In this document: piece after piece, positions 52,106 through 59,258 of the stretch
Position numbering within the stretch: the first letter of the stretch is position 1
How the letters are laid out: each line of letters opens with the position of its first letter
Assembly: GCA_009711705.1 (NCBI GenBank)
Contig: VENG01000005.1
Location: 186,001-250,000, forward strand
DNA: 64,000 nucleotides
DNA from: Bacillota bacterium
GTDB lineage: Bacteria; Bacillota; Desulfotomaculia; Desulfotomaculales; VENG01
Direction of reading: 5' to 3'
Position numbers and translations under genes: made by a program
The notes under the pieces: generated by a model
What the model was told of the DNA's origin: nothing
Database searches by the model: none
What the model saw: only the letters and a program-made list of their open reading frames with translations

Positions 52106-52396
52106 GCTAACCCAATTCTACCGGTATATAAACCTGGTCGTCATCCCTCCGAGAGTTTCTCCGCCATGGTGGATACAATGAGTTCACCGCAAATGCGTGA
52201 AGCCATGATTGAGACGATGCAGCAGCCCGAAATGAGGCAGTCCATGATCGACATGATGCGTGACACTAGGATGCAGCAAGCCATGTCACAAATAATGTCC
52301 GATTCCGAGGCGCGAGAAAACTTTGTGGAAATGATGTCCTTGCCCCAGATGCAGCCGGCAATAAAGGATATGGCCGGGGATGGAAGAAGCAATTAA
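52106..52396 (+). pseudogene. Relic of a Met-rich helical repeat protein
   Basis: From ATG 52166 the frame gives 76 residues made of a repeated helix pattern: SPQMREAMIETMQQPEMRQS, MIDMMRDTRMQQAMSQIMSD, SLPQMQPAIKDM, similar to STI1-like or DUF-type Met-rich repeats. The frame is open and looks coding further upstream (NPILPVYKPGRHPSESFSAM) without a start or ribosome site, so this seems to be a 5'-truncated gene. Its end runs into a hydrogenase relic on the other strand. Confidence 0.5.
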
Positions 52397-52530
52397 TGAA
52401 AAAAAGTAAAGGTTTCTCCGGCGTCCAGGACGTGGGTGGCGCAGGAGATACACGGGTCGTAGGAACGCACTATGCGGCCCCAAATGGTCACCAGCATCTC
52501 GGGCCGTGCTATGGGTTCTAGATAGTCACT
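52393..52530 (-). pseudogene. C-terminal relic of a NiFe hydrogenase large subunit
   Basis: The minus strand encodes YLEPIARPEMLVTIWGR, then IVRSYDPCISCATH and a short tail to TAA at 52393. Asp-Pro-Cys-x-x-Cys-x-x-His is the C-terminal nickel ligand motif of NiFe hydrogenase large subunits, close to the group 3 forms. Upstream (52528-52580) the similarity stops, and no start exists. The window holds no other hydrogenase gene, so this is a fragment left by deletion or rearrangement. Confidence 0.75.
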
Positions 52531-52581
52531 TAGCCAATAAATATTTTATATATAGATATTTTTTGCAAAGGAGAAAAAAAA

Positions 52582-53019
52582 ATGACTGCACGCAATAAAA
52601 ATTTAGAAATACTGAAAAAATACCAAAAAGAAGTGGTGGATACACTTGGTAAGGACTTTTGGACGGACATGTCCGAGGTAATGTCAGATTCCCAGCCCCC
52701 TGCTGATGTTTATGATACCGGTGGTAAGGTGGTGGTGGTCTTGGAGCTACCGGGGCTAAAAGGGACCGAGGATGTACAGCTTGCTGTCAATAACAACACA
52801 CTTTTGGTCAAAGGCCGAGTTGACCGGGATTACCAGCAGACTTATAATCTACTGCAGGATGAGCGGCTTACCGGTTCTTTCGAGCGCAAAATAATATTGC
52901 CGGTGGCGGTGAACCCCGCCGGGACCACGGCAGTATATAAACATGGGCTTTTGGAAATCGGTTTATATAAATCTCGCATACAAAACGAGCGGCAAATTAA
53001 AGTGCAATTCATGGAATAA
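52582..53019 (+). CDS. Hsp20/alpha-crystallin family protein
   Basis: The 145-residue protein has a variable helical N-terminus and a central alpha-crystallin domain (PPADVYDTGGKVVVVLELPG, NNNTLLVKGRVDRDYQ, GSFERKIILPVAVNP) with the G-L-L-E-I strand near residue 128. Small heat-shock proteins hold unfolded proteins; in spore formers diverged Hsp20 members (CotM, CotP) belong to the spore coat. Convergent with a second Hsp20 gene and followed by GerP-like genes, a coat role is likely. Start set by AAAGGAG. Confidence 0.85.
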   Translation: MTARNKNLEILKKYQKEVVDTLGKDFWTDMSEVMSDSQPPADVYDTGGKVVVVLELPGLKGTEDVQLAVNNNTLLVKGRVDRDYQQTYNLLQDERLTGSFERKIILPVAVNPAGTTAVYKHGLLEIGLYKSRIQNERQIKVQFME

Positions 53020-53032
53020 TTTTTAGCATGTT

Positions 53033-53458
53033 TCATTCATAAAAACTTACTTTAATTTCCTGTGGTTTTAACCGGCCTTCCCTGGCCAGCCGTATTTCCA
53101 ACACACCATTTTGGTAAGTCGCCGACTTTTCCTTATAACTACCTTCCACCGGCAATAAAACCTGCCGCTGAAAAGGGACGGGTTTACCGTCCCGCTGTAT
53201 TACACCTCGCAAGTACAGGATATGGCCCCCAAAAGTTACCCTGACTTCCCGGTTTTTATCCAATTCCGGTATTTCAGCCAATAATACCAGCTCGTCATTT
53301 AACTCGTGTAAAGAAACTTTAGGTTTAAAAGTACCCTTGCCCTTACGGGAGTTTAAAATACCTTGGCCCAGCACTTCCCGATAGATATCCAGCATTTCCC
53401 TCATATAAATCCGCGCGGTTTGCATATCCAGGTTATTAAAATTTCGGTTCACCGGCAT
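53033..53458 (-). CDS. Hsp20-like protein, second copy
   Basis: The 141-residue protein has a helical N-terminus (DMQTARIYMREMLDIYREVLGQ) and a shortened alpha-crystallin domain (KVSLHELNDELVLLAEIPEL, GHILYLRGVI, QVLLPVEGSY, NGVLEIRLA). It resembles the Hsp20-like partner of spore-coat genes rather than a classical chaperone. It converges on the other Hsp20 gene (13 nt gap) and is divergent from the GerPC-like gene, from whose start it is separated by about 60 nt that must hold both promoters. Confidence 0.75.
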   Translation of the reverse strand: MPVNRNFNNLDMQTARIYMREMLDIYREVLGQGILNSRKGKGTFKPKVSLHELNDELVLLAEIPELDKNREVRVTFGGHILYLRGVIQRDGKPVPFQRQVLLPVEGSYKEKSATYQNGVLEIRLAREGRLKPQEIKVSFYE

Positions 53459-53519
53459 TCTTCCCTTTCATATGGTGGATGAAGTATGAACAATGTATTT
53501 AAAAAGGCAGGAGTATTAT

Positions 53520-54068
53520 GTGAAAAACAATAAATCCGCTGGCGGCCTCTGGTTGCGCCTGATTAAAAAATTAACCCGCATCTTCAAATGCCCCGGCCAG
53601 TCTAAAAATAACGCGGTATCAGGCTCTAGCTGTGATTACCCTTGCCAACCTATAACTAATTTACAGGCATCCCTGACCAGGCTGGAAAACGAGGTACAAA
53701 TCATCAAGAAACAGGTACAAAATCTACAGTCGAATCAGGAAGCACCAAAGGATGGTAAAGATAGTAAGAATGGTATTGAAAATTTCACGGTGGAAAGGAT
53801 GTATGTGGATAAATTTGAGCTAAATGTGGAATCCATTGACGTCGAAACAGTCAGCGGCGCCCTGAACGTGGGTATTATCCACAATAGTATGGTGGGTGCA
53901 GGCCAACCCGGAGGTATGGGTGCACCCGGGGCCGGATACGGGGTAAAAAATAACAATTTAAAGCAAATCATTAACGATCAAATGGATAGTACAGGTGAAA
54001 AAAAATATATCCGCACTTTTTACCCTAATCAGGATCAATCCAAAATCATTATTGACAATGTTAATTAA
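53520..54068 (+). CDS. GerPC-like spore germination protein
   Basis: The protein of about 182 residues has a basic N-terminus, a coiled coil (ITNLQASLTRLENEVQIIKKQVQNL, about residues 45-70) and the GerPC-type motif: a repeated parallel strand VERMYVDKFELNVESIDVET ending in SGALNVGI. A glycine/proline-rich piece (GAGQPGGMGAPGAG) follows. GerPC belongs to the set of spore-coat proteins that let germinants pass. GTG at 53520 with AGGAG is chosen; an ATG at 53493 is possible. Confidence 0.65.
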   Translation: MKNNKSAGGLWLRLIKKLTRIFKCPGQSKNNAVSGSSCDYPCQPITNLQASLTRLENEVQIIKKQVQNLQSNQEAPKDGKDSKNGIENFTVERMYVDKFELNVESIDVETVSGALNVGIIHNSMVGAGQPGGMGAPGAGYGVKNNNLKQIINDQMDSTGEKKYIRTFYPNQDQSKIIIDNVN

Positions 54069-54093
54069 ATAGTAACTAATTAGTTAGTTGCTA

Positions 54094-54318
54094 TTAAAGA
54101 ATTTCATTTTGAGGCATATCAATTACGTCGGGGTCAAATTGCGTGTTACCGTTAATATTCAGTGGATTGTTGATCATTTGAAAGTCGCCCATATTGAAAG
54201 AGCCTGCAGCCGCCTGCATTTTCATGGAACTTCTGGTACTGGTTATATTTACATCGGACTGCAGCACCTGGCCCCCTGATTGTACCGCCGTTACTTTTAC
54301 CGGGCCCATTATGATCAA
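54094..54318 (-). CDS. GerP-family spore germination protein (GerPA/PF-like C-terminus)
   Basis: The 74-residue protein has an N-terminal beta segment (GPVKVTAVQSGGQVLQSDVN) and a C-terminal GSFNMGDF motif typical of GerPA/GerPF. The TTG start is set by GGAGG. It lies 50 nt after another GerP-like gene on the same strand and converges on the GerPC-like gene. Confidence 0.65.
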   Translation of the reverse strand: MIIMGPVKVTAVQSGGQVLQSDVNITSTRSSMKMQAAAGSFNMGDFQMINNPLNINGNTQFDPDVIDMPQNEIL

Positions 54319-54367
54319 TGCCTACACCTCCACAAATTGTTATATGTTATTATTATTTTTTACCGGT

Positions 54368-54580
54368 TTAATTATCAATAAAATCATCATCGGACATGTG
54401 GGAGATATTATAGGGATTGCTGATCCGATCATCGTCACCGTTATTCATGGAGCCGGGGCCCGCCTGCATTACCATTTCGCTGCTGGGCACATTAACGATG
54501 CGCTCGCCGATAATAAAAGAGGCCCCCGACTGGATACTATTTATTTTAATGTTGCCGATCTTAATAATGGCACAGCTCAT
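54368..54580 (-). CDS. GerP-family spore germination protein (GerPD-like)
   Basis: The 70-residue protein opens IIKIGNIKINSIQSGASFIIGE, the short beta pattern of GerPD, and ends in an acidic/Met-rich tail (GPGSMNNGDDDR). With the next gene it probably forms a two-gene transcript. The ribosome site is weak. GerP proteins form a coat layer that controls germinant access. Confidence 0.6.
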   Translation of the reverse strand: MSCAIIKIGNIKINSIQSGASFIIGERIVNVPSSEMVMQAGPGSMNNGDDDRISNPYNISHMSDDDFIDN

Positions 54581-54726
54581 TTTTACTCACACAACCTTAT
54601 TCTTTAATTGGGGGCAACCCATTGGAAATGTTCTGATAAAATACATTATGCATTTAAACCGGTAATAGTTACTGTAACTATCTTGCCTACCAGCAGTCGG
54701 ACAGGCAGTGGATATAGCAGCAGCCT

Positions 54727-55425
54727 CTAGCCATGCACTTTTCTGATTTTGGCAAATTTGTAAAGTACATAAGACACTATTAATCCATAAACAAAATAGC
54801 TGAGTATATGAAATAATACTCCTGCAGCATCCATTCGCATTTGGGGTGCCAGACGCATTATATCGACAACAAGCCCCATTCCCGTTAATAACATAAACCC
54901 GGCTAATGCTACCCCCTTTAGCCAGTAGAAATCATGACCGGAAAGCTTCATGAAATAGGCCAGCAGCACTCCCCCCGCGGCACCGATTACAAAATGAGCA
55001 AAAATACTTACCATAAACCCTGCAAAAGTATTTACTTGATTCTGGTTTAAGAAGATTTCCCCTGAAACCTGCATTGTTGTAATATCGATAAAACCTAAAT
55101 ATGACCAAAGCAGAGAGAGGGCGTGCAGGGCTACTGTGCCCAGTACCCCGGCTACGGTACCGGTTGTAAAAGTATCATAGGCCACTTTTTCCGCTATATT
55201 TTTTGTTGTGGTTGCTCTCGATATTGATTTTACAGCCGGGGCCAGTTCAGCAGCTTGTTCATAGTCATAGCGAACCCGGACACTTTCGATACTAGCATTT
55301 TTATTGTTTAAAATATTTTTTAAATCCTGGGGTTCTGAAACAACTTTATTCTTAACAACATTATTCTTAATAACTTTCTCTCGAATATTTTTACGGAATC
55401 TATTCTGCCGTAACCGAAGAACCAT
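54727..55425 (-). CDS. YqhR-like membrane protein with long basic N-terminus
   Basis: The 232-residue protein has about 80 polar residues, very basic at the start (LRLRQNRFRKNIREKVIKNN), then four to five helices with HALSLLWSYLGFIDITTM, FAHFVIGAAGGVLLAYF and a closing HILSYFVYGLIVSYVLYKF. The membrane part resembles YqhR-type proteins and the frameshifted protein at 48802. The polar extension is longer than usual for the group. No neighbour explains its role. Confidence 0.55.
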   Translation of the reverse strand: MVLRLRQNRFRKNIREKVIKNNVVKNKVVSEPQDLKNILNNKNASIESVRVRYDYEQAAELAPAVKSISRATTTKNIAEKVAYDTFTTGTVAGVLGTVALHALSLLWSYLGFIDITTMQVSGEIFLNQNQVNTFAGFMVSIFAHFVIGAAGGVLLAYFMKLSGHDFYWLKGVALAGFMLLTGMGLVVDIMRLAPQMRMDAAGVLFHILSYFVYGLIVSYVLYKFAKIRKVHG

Positions 55426-55642
55426 ATTTACTGACCACCCTTCACCAAAGCGGTTTTTAGTAATTTAGCCAGATATACCTTATGTATATTAGTAAGTGAT
55501 TTGGATATTGGACATAGAATCAAAATCATTATAATTATTGACGTGCCTACTAGAAATTAGCATTGTTTTATTAAATTACCCTTTGTAATGTGTTTTAAAC
55601 AAGTAAGTTCTGGCATAAGCAGACGGGCCGAACTCCAACCAC

Positions 55643-55673
55643 CAAAAAAAGGCCGGTTTCTCCGGCCAATTTT
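55643..55673. terminator. Terminator-like hairpin
   Basis: AAAAAAAGGCCGG-TTTCT-CCGGCCAATTTT, symmetrical. Confidence 0.65.
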
Positions 55674-55766
55674 AAGTGGGTCTTTAGGCCTGTTGCATAA
55701 CTACGTCCCCCTACCGCTTTAATTATTCCAGTCCTTCTTTATGTTTTTCCCCTAAAGTTTAAAAGA

Positions 55767-55795
55767 AACCCTCTTCCTAAATTTGGAAGAGGGTT
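55767..55795. terminator. Terminator-like hairpin
   Basis: AACCCTCTTCC-TAAATTT-GGAAGAGGGTT; no clear T-run. Confidence 0.5.
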
Positions 55796-56032
55796 CAATA
55801 TAATAGAGGTTAAAACAATGAATCGTTGGGAGATGCAACTTTGCGTATAGGGCATTCTATCAATCTATTATCACGCATCGTTTACAAACGTTTAAACTTT
55901 TTGTGACATCCCACTACCTCTTTGTTGTTAACTAAAATGTTATATTTTTTTGCAGACAGCGAGATACATTTGTAAAATTTGCAAGATAAAATCAACAGTA
56001 ATAATGATTATTAATGGAGGTGTTATGGCGTA

Positions 56033-56221
56033 GTGATTAAAAAATTTATCATTCTTTTTATTTTCCTACTAGTTCTATTCTTATTGGCCAAGCCTATGGT
56101 ATTCTTTGCCTTTTCTCTGGTGAAATTTCTTACGGGCTTACTGATATTAGGACTCTTCCTTTACGGTATCCTGGTAATATTGCCTAAAATAGCAGCTCAC
56201 TTCAATAAAAGAGCGCGCTAA
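56033..56221 (+). CDS. 62-residue hydrophobic membrane protein
   Basis: The product has two transmembrane helices and a basic end (HFNKRAR). It starts at GTG 56033; the good ribosome site GGAGGTGTT actually points to an ATG at 56025 that opens a two-codon frame ATG-GCG-TAG, whose stop overlaps the GTG. The last codons AAA-AGA-GCG-CGC-TAA come from the dispersed palindromic repeat. Unknown function. Confidence 0.55.
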   Translation: MIKKFIILFIFLLVLFLLAKPMVFFAFSLVKFLTGLLILGLFLYGILVILPKIAAHFNKRAR

Positions 56222-56240
56222 ATCAGTTCCCTTGGCGCGC
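56208..56240. repeat. Dispersed palindromic repeat, copy 4 (short form)
   Basis: AAAGAGCGCGCTAAATCAG... with right arm GGCGCGCTCTTT; only the first hairpin is present. It supplies the stop codon of the 56033 gene and can act as its terminator. Confidence 0.75.
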
Positions 56241-56288
56241 TCTTTAATACTTTACACCTTACAAATAAAAACCTGATAGGAGTACTAA

Positions 56289-57605
56289 ATGGGAAAAAGA
56301 AAACTTGCTATTTTAATTGCTATTTTAGGCCTGCTGCTATTATCCGTTTTCGTTGGGTGGATGTATCAGGCAAGACCGTATAAAGAAGTATTTGCAGTGA
56401 AAATTGACGGCGAACTAATTGGATATGTTGAAGAACCCGGCATGATAGAAAAAGAGATTAATTTTATTGAAAACGAACTTCATAATAAGGGATACCCCAA
56501 AATTAATATGAAGGAAAATGTTCAGACCACCCCGGAAAGAAAAAAGGATGCGGAACTTTTTGATAGCCAGGAGTTACGGTCAATTTTGGAGGACAAGCTT
56601 ACCTTTAACGCAAAGGCAACAGCGATAATTATTGACGGCAAAGAAATTATGGCAGTCCAAAACCAGGCTGCTGCCCGTTCAGTTTTGGAAGTATTGAAGG
56701 ACAGATATTCCACACAGGACACCCAAAAAGTATCGTTTAAGGAAGAAATCAGTTATTCTGACCGGCAATTTTCCGTAAAATTAATCCGCACTAAGCTTGA
56801 AGCAGCAAACTATCTCCTTGACTTACAAAGATCTGTTTCATATGATGTAAAGAAAGGCGATACTATATGGAGTATAGCTAACAAGAATAGCTTGAGTGAG
56901 AAAGATATTATTAACGTGAACCCTTCCATTAATCCTGAATTAATAAAACCGGGTGAGAGAATTATTTTACCAGGGAAAAAAGCTTTAACGGTAATTACCA
57001 CAGAAAAGAACAGTTCCAAGGAAAAGGTTCCATTCAAGACAGAATCTCAATGGAATTCTTCAATGCCATACGGAAAAACAAAAGTTGTCAGAAACGGCAG
57101 TCCGGGGCTGAAACAGGTAGTATACGAAGTCACTTTTTATAACGGTATCAAAGCAAAAACAAATAAGCTTTCAGAAAAAATAATTGAAGAGCCGGTAAAC
57201 AGAATAATAGAAAAAGGCTCTCAGCGACAAGTCTCCCGCAGCGGGCGATTCATTCGCCCCACAACCGGTCCCATTTCTTCTTATTTTGGGCCAAGATGGG
57301 GAACAACTCACAGGGGAATTGATTATGCCGCACCCTATGGGCAAGCCGCTAAAGCATCTGCTTCAGGTACTGTAATCTATGCCGGCTGGGCAAAGGGCTA
57401 TGGGCAGGTAGTTTATATTCAACACCGAAACGGCCTAACAACAAGATATGCACATCTTTCCAAGGTAGCTGTGTCTAGCGGGCAGCAAGTTGCCGGCGGA
57501 CAGGTAATTGGCCAAGTTGGGGCAACCGGGAATGCTACAGGTCCCAACCTTCATTTTGAAGTAAGAAAAAACGGGATACCACAGAACCCGTTAAATTATC
57601 TCTAG
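56289..57605 (+). CDS. LysM-G5-M23 peptidoglycan endopeptidase
   Basis: The 438-residue protein has an N-terminal membrane anchor (residues 5-27), a region of about 150 residues of unknown fold, a LysM domain (VKKGDTIWSIANKNSLSEKD, about 187-232), a G5 domain (about 240-315), and a C-terminal M23/LytM peptidase with HRGIDYA (metal His and Asp, about 345) and the catalytic HARS/HLS-type RYAHLSK and NLHFEV histidines. It should cut peptide cross-links of peptidoglycan outside the membrane. The LysM and G5 parts bind the wall. Zinc ligands are complete. Confidence 0.92.
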   Translation: MGKRKLAILIAILGLLLLSVFVGWMYQARPYKEVFAVKIDGELIGYVEEPGMIEKEINFIENELHNKGYPKINMKENVQTTPERKKDAELFDSQELRSILEDKLTFNAKATAIIIDGKEIMAVQNQAAARSVLEVLKDRYSTQDTQKVSFKEEISYSDRQFSVKLIRTKLEAANYLLDLQRSVSYDVKKGDTIWSIANKNSLSEKDIINVNPSINPELIKPGERIILPGKKALTVITTEKNSSKEKVPFKTESQWNSSMPYGKTKVVRNGSPGLKQVVYEVTFYNGIKAKTNKLSEKIIEEPVNRIIEKGSQRQVSRSGRFIRPTTGPISSYFGPRWGTTHRGIDYAAPYGQAAKASASGTVIYAGWAKGYGQVVYIQHRNGLTTRYAHLSKVAVSSGQQVAGGQVIGQVGATGNATGPNLHFEVRKNGIPQNPLNYL

Positions 57606-57639
57606 CTATTAAGATTAGTCCATTTCGCTTCCAAAGGCA

Positions 57640-57784
57640 ATTGTTACAGATTAGTTAAATTGTCTTATACGGATTGTAACATTTATTTGTTAGTATTTCA
57701 TTAACGCCTCTTACAAAATAATACCTCCATCATTTTTAAGTTCTTCTTTGCAAAAAATCCCGATTCCAACAATCGGGATTTTTT
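57640..57784 (+). ncRNA. Candidate small RNA, copy 2
   Basis: Homologous to 21150-21292. Here TGTTACA and TGTAACA form a possible long-range stem; GCCTCTT and ATACCTCC could pair with ribosome binding sites. It ends in a strong terminator. It lies 35 nt after the peptidase stop, so it may be the 3' end of that mRNA. Confidence 0.4.
57752..57784 (+). terminator. Terminator of candidate RNA copy 2 / peptidase mRNA
   Basis: AAAAAATCCCGATT-CCAAC-AATCGGGATTTTTT. Confidence 0.85.
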
Positions 57785-57872
57785 GTGCGCCCCAAAAGTC
57801 CATGGATAGTGAATGAAATTTGGATTTATAGGCATAATAACCTAGGAATAAATTTCGAGGAGGCATATAAAA

Positions 57873-58217
57873 ATGGGAGTTCTACCAAATTCGCCTAAAT
57901 CTATGGACAACTGCATTGATGAGTGCGTAAAATGTGCAAGAGCCTGTGATGAGTGTTTCACGGCTTGCATGGGTGAACCTGATGTGAAAGATAGAGTTCA
58001 ATGTATTAAAACTCTTAATGACTGTGCCGAAATCTGTGTGCAAGCCGTTCAATATATGTCCAGGAACAGCCTTCATTCTAAGTCTTTATGTGAGGTATGT
58101 GCTGAAATTTGCGAGGCTTGTGCTAAAGAATGCGATAAATTTCATGATGAACACTGTAAGGAATGTGCAAGAATCTGTCGGGAATGTGCACAGGCTTGTA
58201 GGGAAATGGCCGTTTAG
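57873..58217 (+). CDS. Four-helix bundle Cys-rich copper-binding protein (Csp/DUF326 type)
   Basis: The 114-residue protein has about 18 cysteines spaced along helices (CIDECVKCARACDECFTAC, CAEICVQAVQYM, CEVCAEICEACAKECDKF, CKECARICRECAQACREM). This is the pattern of Csp/DUF326 proteins, four-helix bundles whose inward cysteines store many Cu(I) ions. There is no signal peptide, so it acts in the cytoplasm. The ribosome site GAGGAGG is strong. The neighbouring secreted Met- and His-rich proteins would fit a metal-handling context. Confidence 0.88.
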   Translation: MGVLPNSPKSMDNCIDECVKCARACDECFTACMGEPDVKDRVQCIKTLNDCAEICVQAVQYMSRNSLHSKSLCEVCAEICEACAKECDKFHDEHCKECARICRECAQACREMAV

Positions 58218-58268
58218 GAAATCAATCGGAAGTTAGTAGGTGGGGGGTAAATCCCCATCAGAAGTAAT

Positions 58269-58300
58269 AAATAAGCCTCTTCTATACGAAGAGGCTTATT
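58269..58300. terminator. Bidirectional terminator
   Basis: AATAAGCCTCTTC-TATAC-GAAGAGGCTTATT between convergent genes. Confidence 0.85.
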
Positions 58301-58310
58301 TAAAAGTAGG

Positions 58311-58787
58311 TTAATTGGAATTGTAATTTCCGTTCATTCCGTAGCCGTAACCGCCCATCATGCCACCCATCATGCCCATCATACCGTTATAACCCATCTG
58401 GTTATGGAAGTCATTCATGTAAGCAAAGTGGTCCTGCCATGCTTGGGCTTGATCCGGGCTTAATTGTCCGTTTTGCTGGCTTTGTTCAGCCCAATTCTCT
58501 CCCCAATCAAACATTTGATCATGAAACTCGTTAAAGGTTTCTTCATCGAAGTCTGGATAGTTATAGTTACTCCCTTGAGAAGAGGAATCCTGGGGTGTGT
58601 CTTGACCGGTATCAACAGCGTCATCTGCTGCAGGCATTACCGTCATATCCTGGTAATCAGCATTCATCACATTTGGATAATTGCTTGTATCCATCCGGGC
58701 ACTCTGCCACGATGCAAAGGCTGTTGGTGCCACAATAGCTGCAACCAGTAAAACTCCTAAAATCAATACCCATACTTTTCCTTTCAT
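58311..58787 (-). CDS. Secreted Met/Gly-rich protein, paralogue of 49531
   Basis: The 158-residue protein has a signal peptide (MKGKVWVLILGVLLVAAIVA, cleavage after AFA near 25), an acidic linker, the shared block FDEETFNEFHDQMFDWGENW and SPDQAQAWQDHFAYMNDF, and a tail of Met-Met-Gly repeats (MMGMMGGMMGGYGYG). ATG at 58787 follows AAAGGAGG and is chosen over a longer frame. A plausible sigma-A promoter lies upstream (TTGGTA, 16 nt, TATAAT). The Met-rich tail might bind Cu(I). Confidence 0.75.
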   Translation of the reverse strand: MKGKVWVLILGVLLVAAIVAPTAFASWQSARMDTSNYPNVMNADYQDMTVMPAADDAVDTGQDTPQDSSSQGSNYNYPDFDEETFNEFHDQMFDWGENWAEQSQQNGQLSPDQAQAWQDHFAYMNDFHNQMGYNGMMGMMGGMMGGYGYGMNGNYNSN

Positions 58788-58895
58788 GCTCTTACCTCCT
58801 TTAAAAATTATCTTATTGAGATAATTATACCAAGCCAAAGTTACATACCAAGAACGCAATCATTACATTAATTTAACAACCATATCATTATGACT

Positions 58896-59081
58896 TCAGC
58901 CTTTTCCATGCTGGTGCTTATCATTACTACAGCAGTCACCTGGTTTTTTTTCGGAAGCGGCATGATCACCAGATTGGTCTGAGTGATCATGCCCACCGCA
59001 GCACCCACCTTTCCTACTCATCATCCAAACCATAAGCCCGCCAATTAAGATGTAAGGAAAAAAATTATACAAAGAATCCAC
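58896..59081 (-). CDS. Membrane-anchored Cys/His-rich small protein
   Basis: The 61-residue protein has one N-terminal helix (YNFFPYILIGGLMVWMM) and a short tail with many metal ligands: GGCCGGHDHSDQ, then DCCSNDKHQHGKG. It would place a thiol/imidazole cluster at the membrane surface, suited to binding copper, zinc or another soft metal. It lies close to the Csp-like gene. An AGAAGGTGGTGAG stretch lies upstream of the start. Confidence 0.6.
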   Translation of the reverse strand: MDSLYNFFPYILIGGLMVWMMSRKGGCCGGHDHSDQSGDHAASEKKPGDCCSNDKHQHGKG

Positions 59082-59204
59082 TTTTTCTCACCACCTTCTA
59101 ACATAAATATTTTCATACTTAATTTTATCCATCTACTATCACAATTCTATTACAAATCACTGAACTCTTTATAACATCGCTTAAAGCTTAAAAGCAGTCA
59201 TAAA

Positions 59205-59241
59205 CAATATAAGACACCCCTTTAAAGGGATGTCTTATATT
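59205..59241 (-). terminator. Terminator-like hairpin after the 59259 gene
   Basis: AATATAAGACA-CCCCTTTAAAGGGA-TGTCTTATATT, an almost perfect palindrome. Confidence 0.7.
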
Positions 59242-59258
59242 GCTCGCCTTAAGTTATA

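Larger units (their letters stand above)
55426..56032. other. Gene-free stretch with two terminator-like hairpins
   Basis: No gene is seen. Hairpins lie at 55651-55667 (GGCCGG-TTTCT-CCGGCC with A and T runs) and 55767-55795 (AACCCTCTTCC...GGAAGAGGGTT). Two independent terminators in a gap of 600 bp without an ORF leave room for a short untranslated transcript. Confidence 0.5.
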
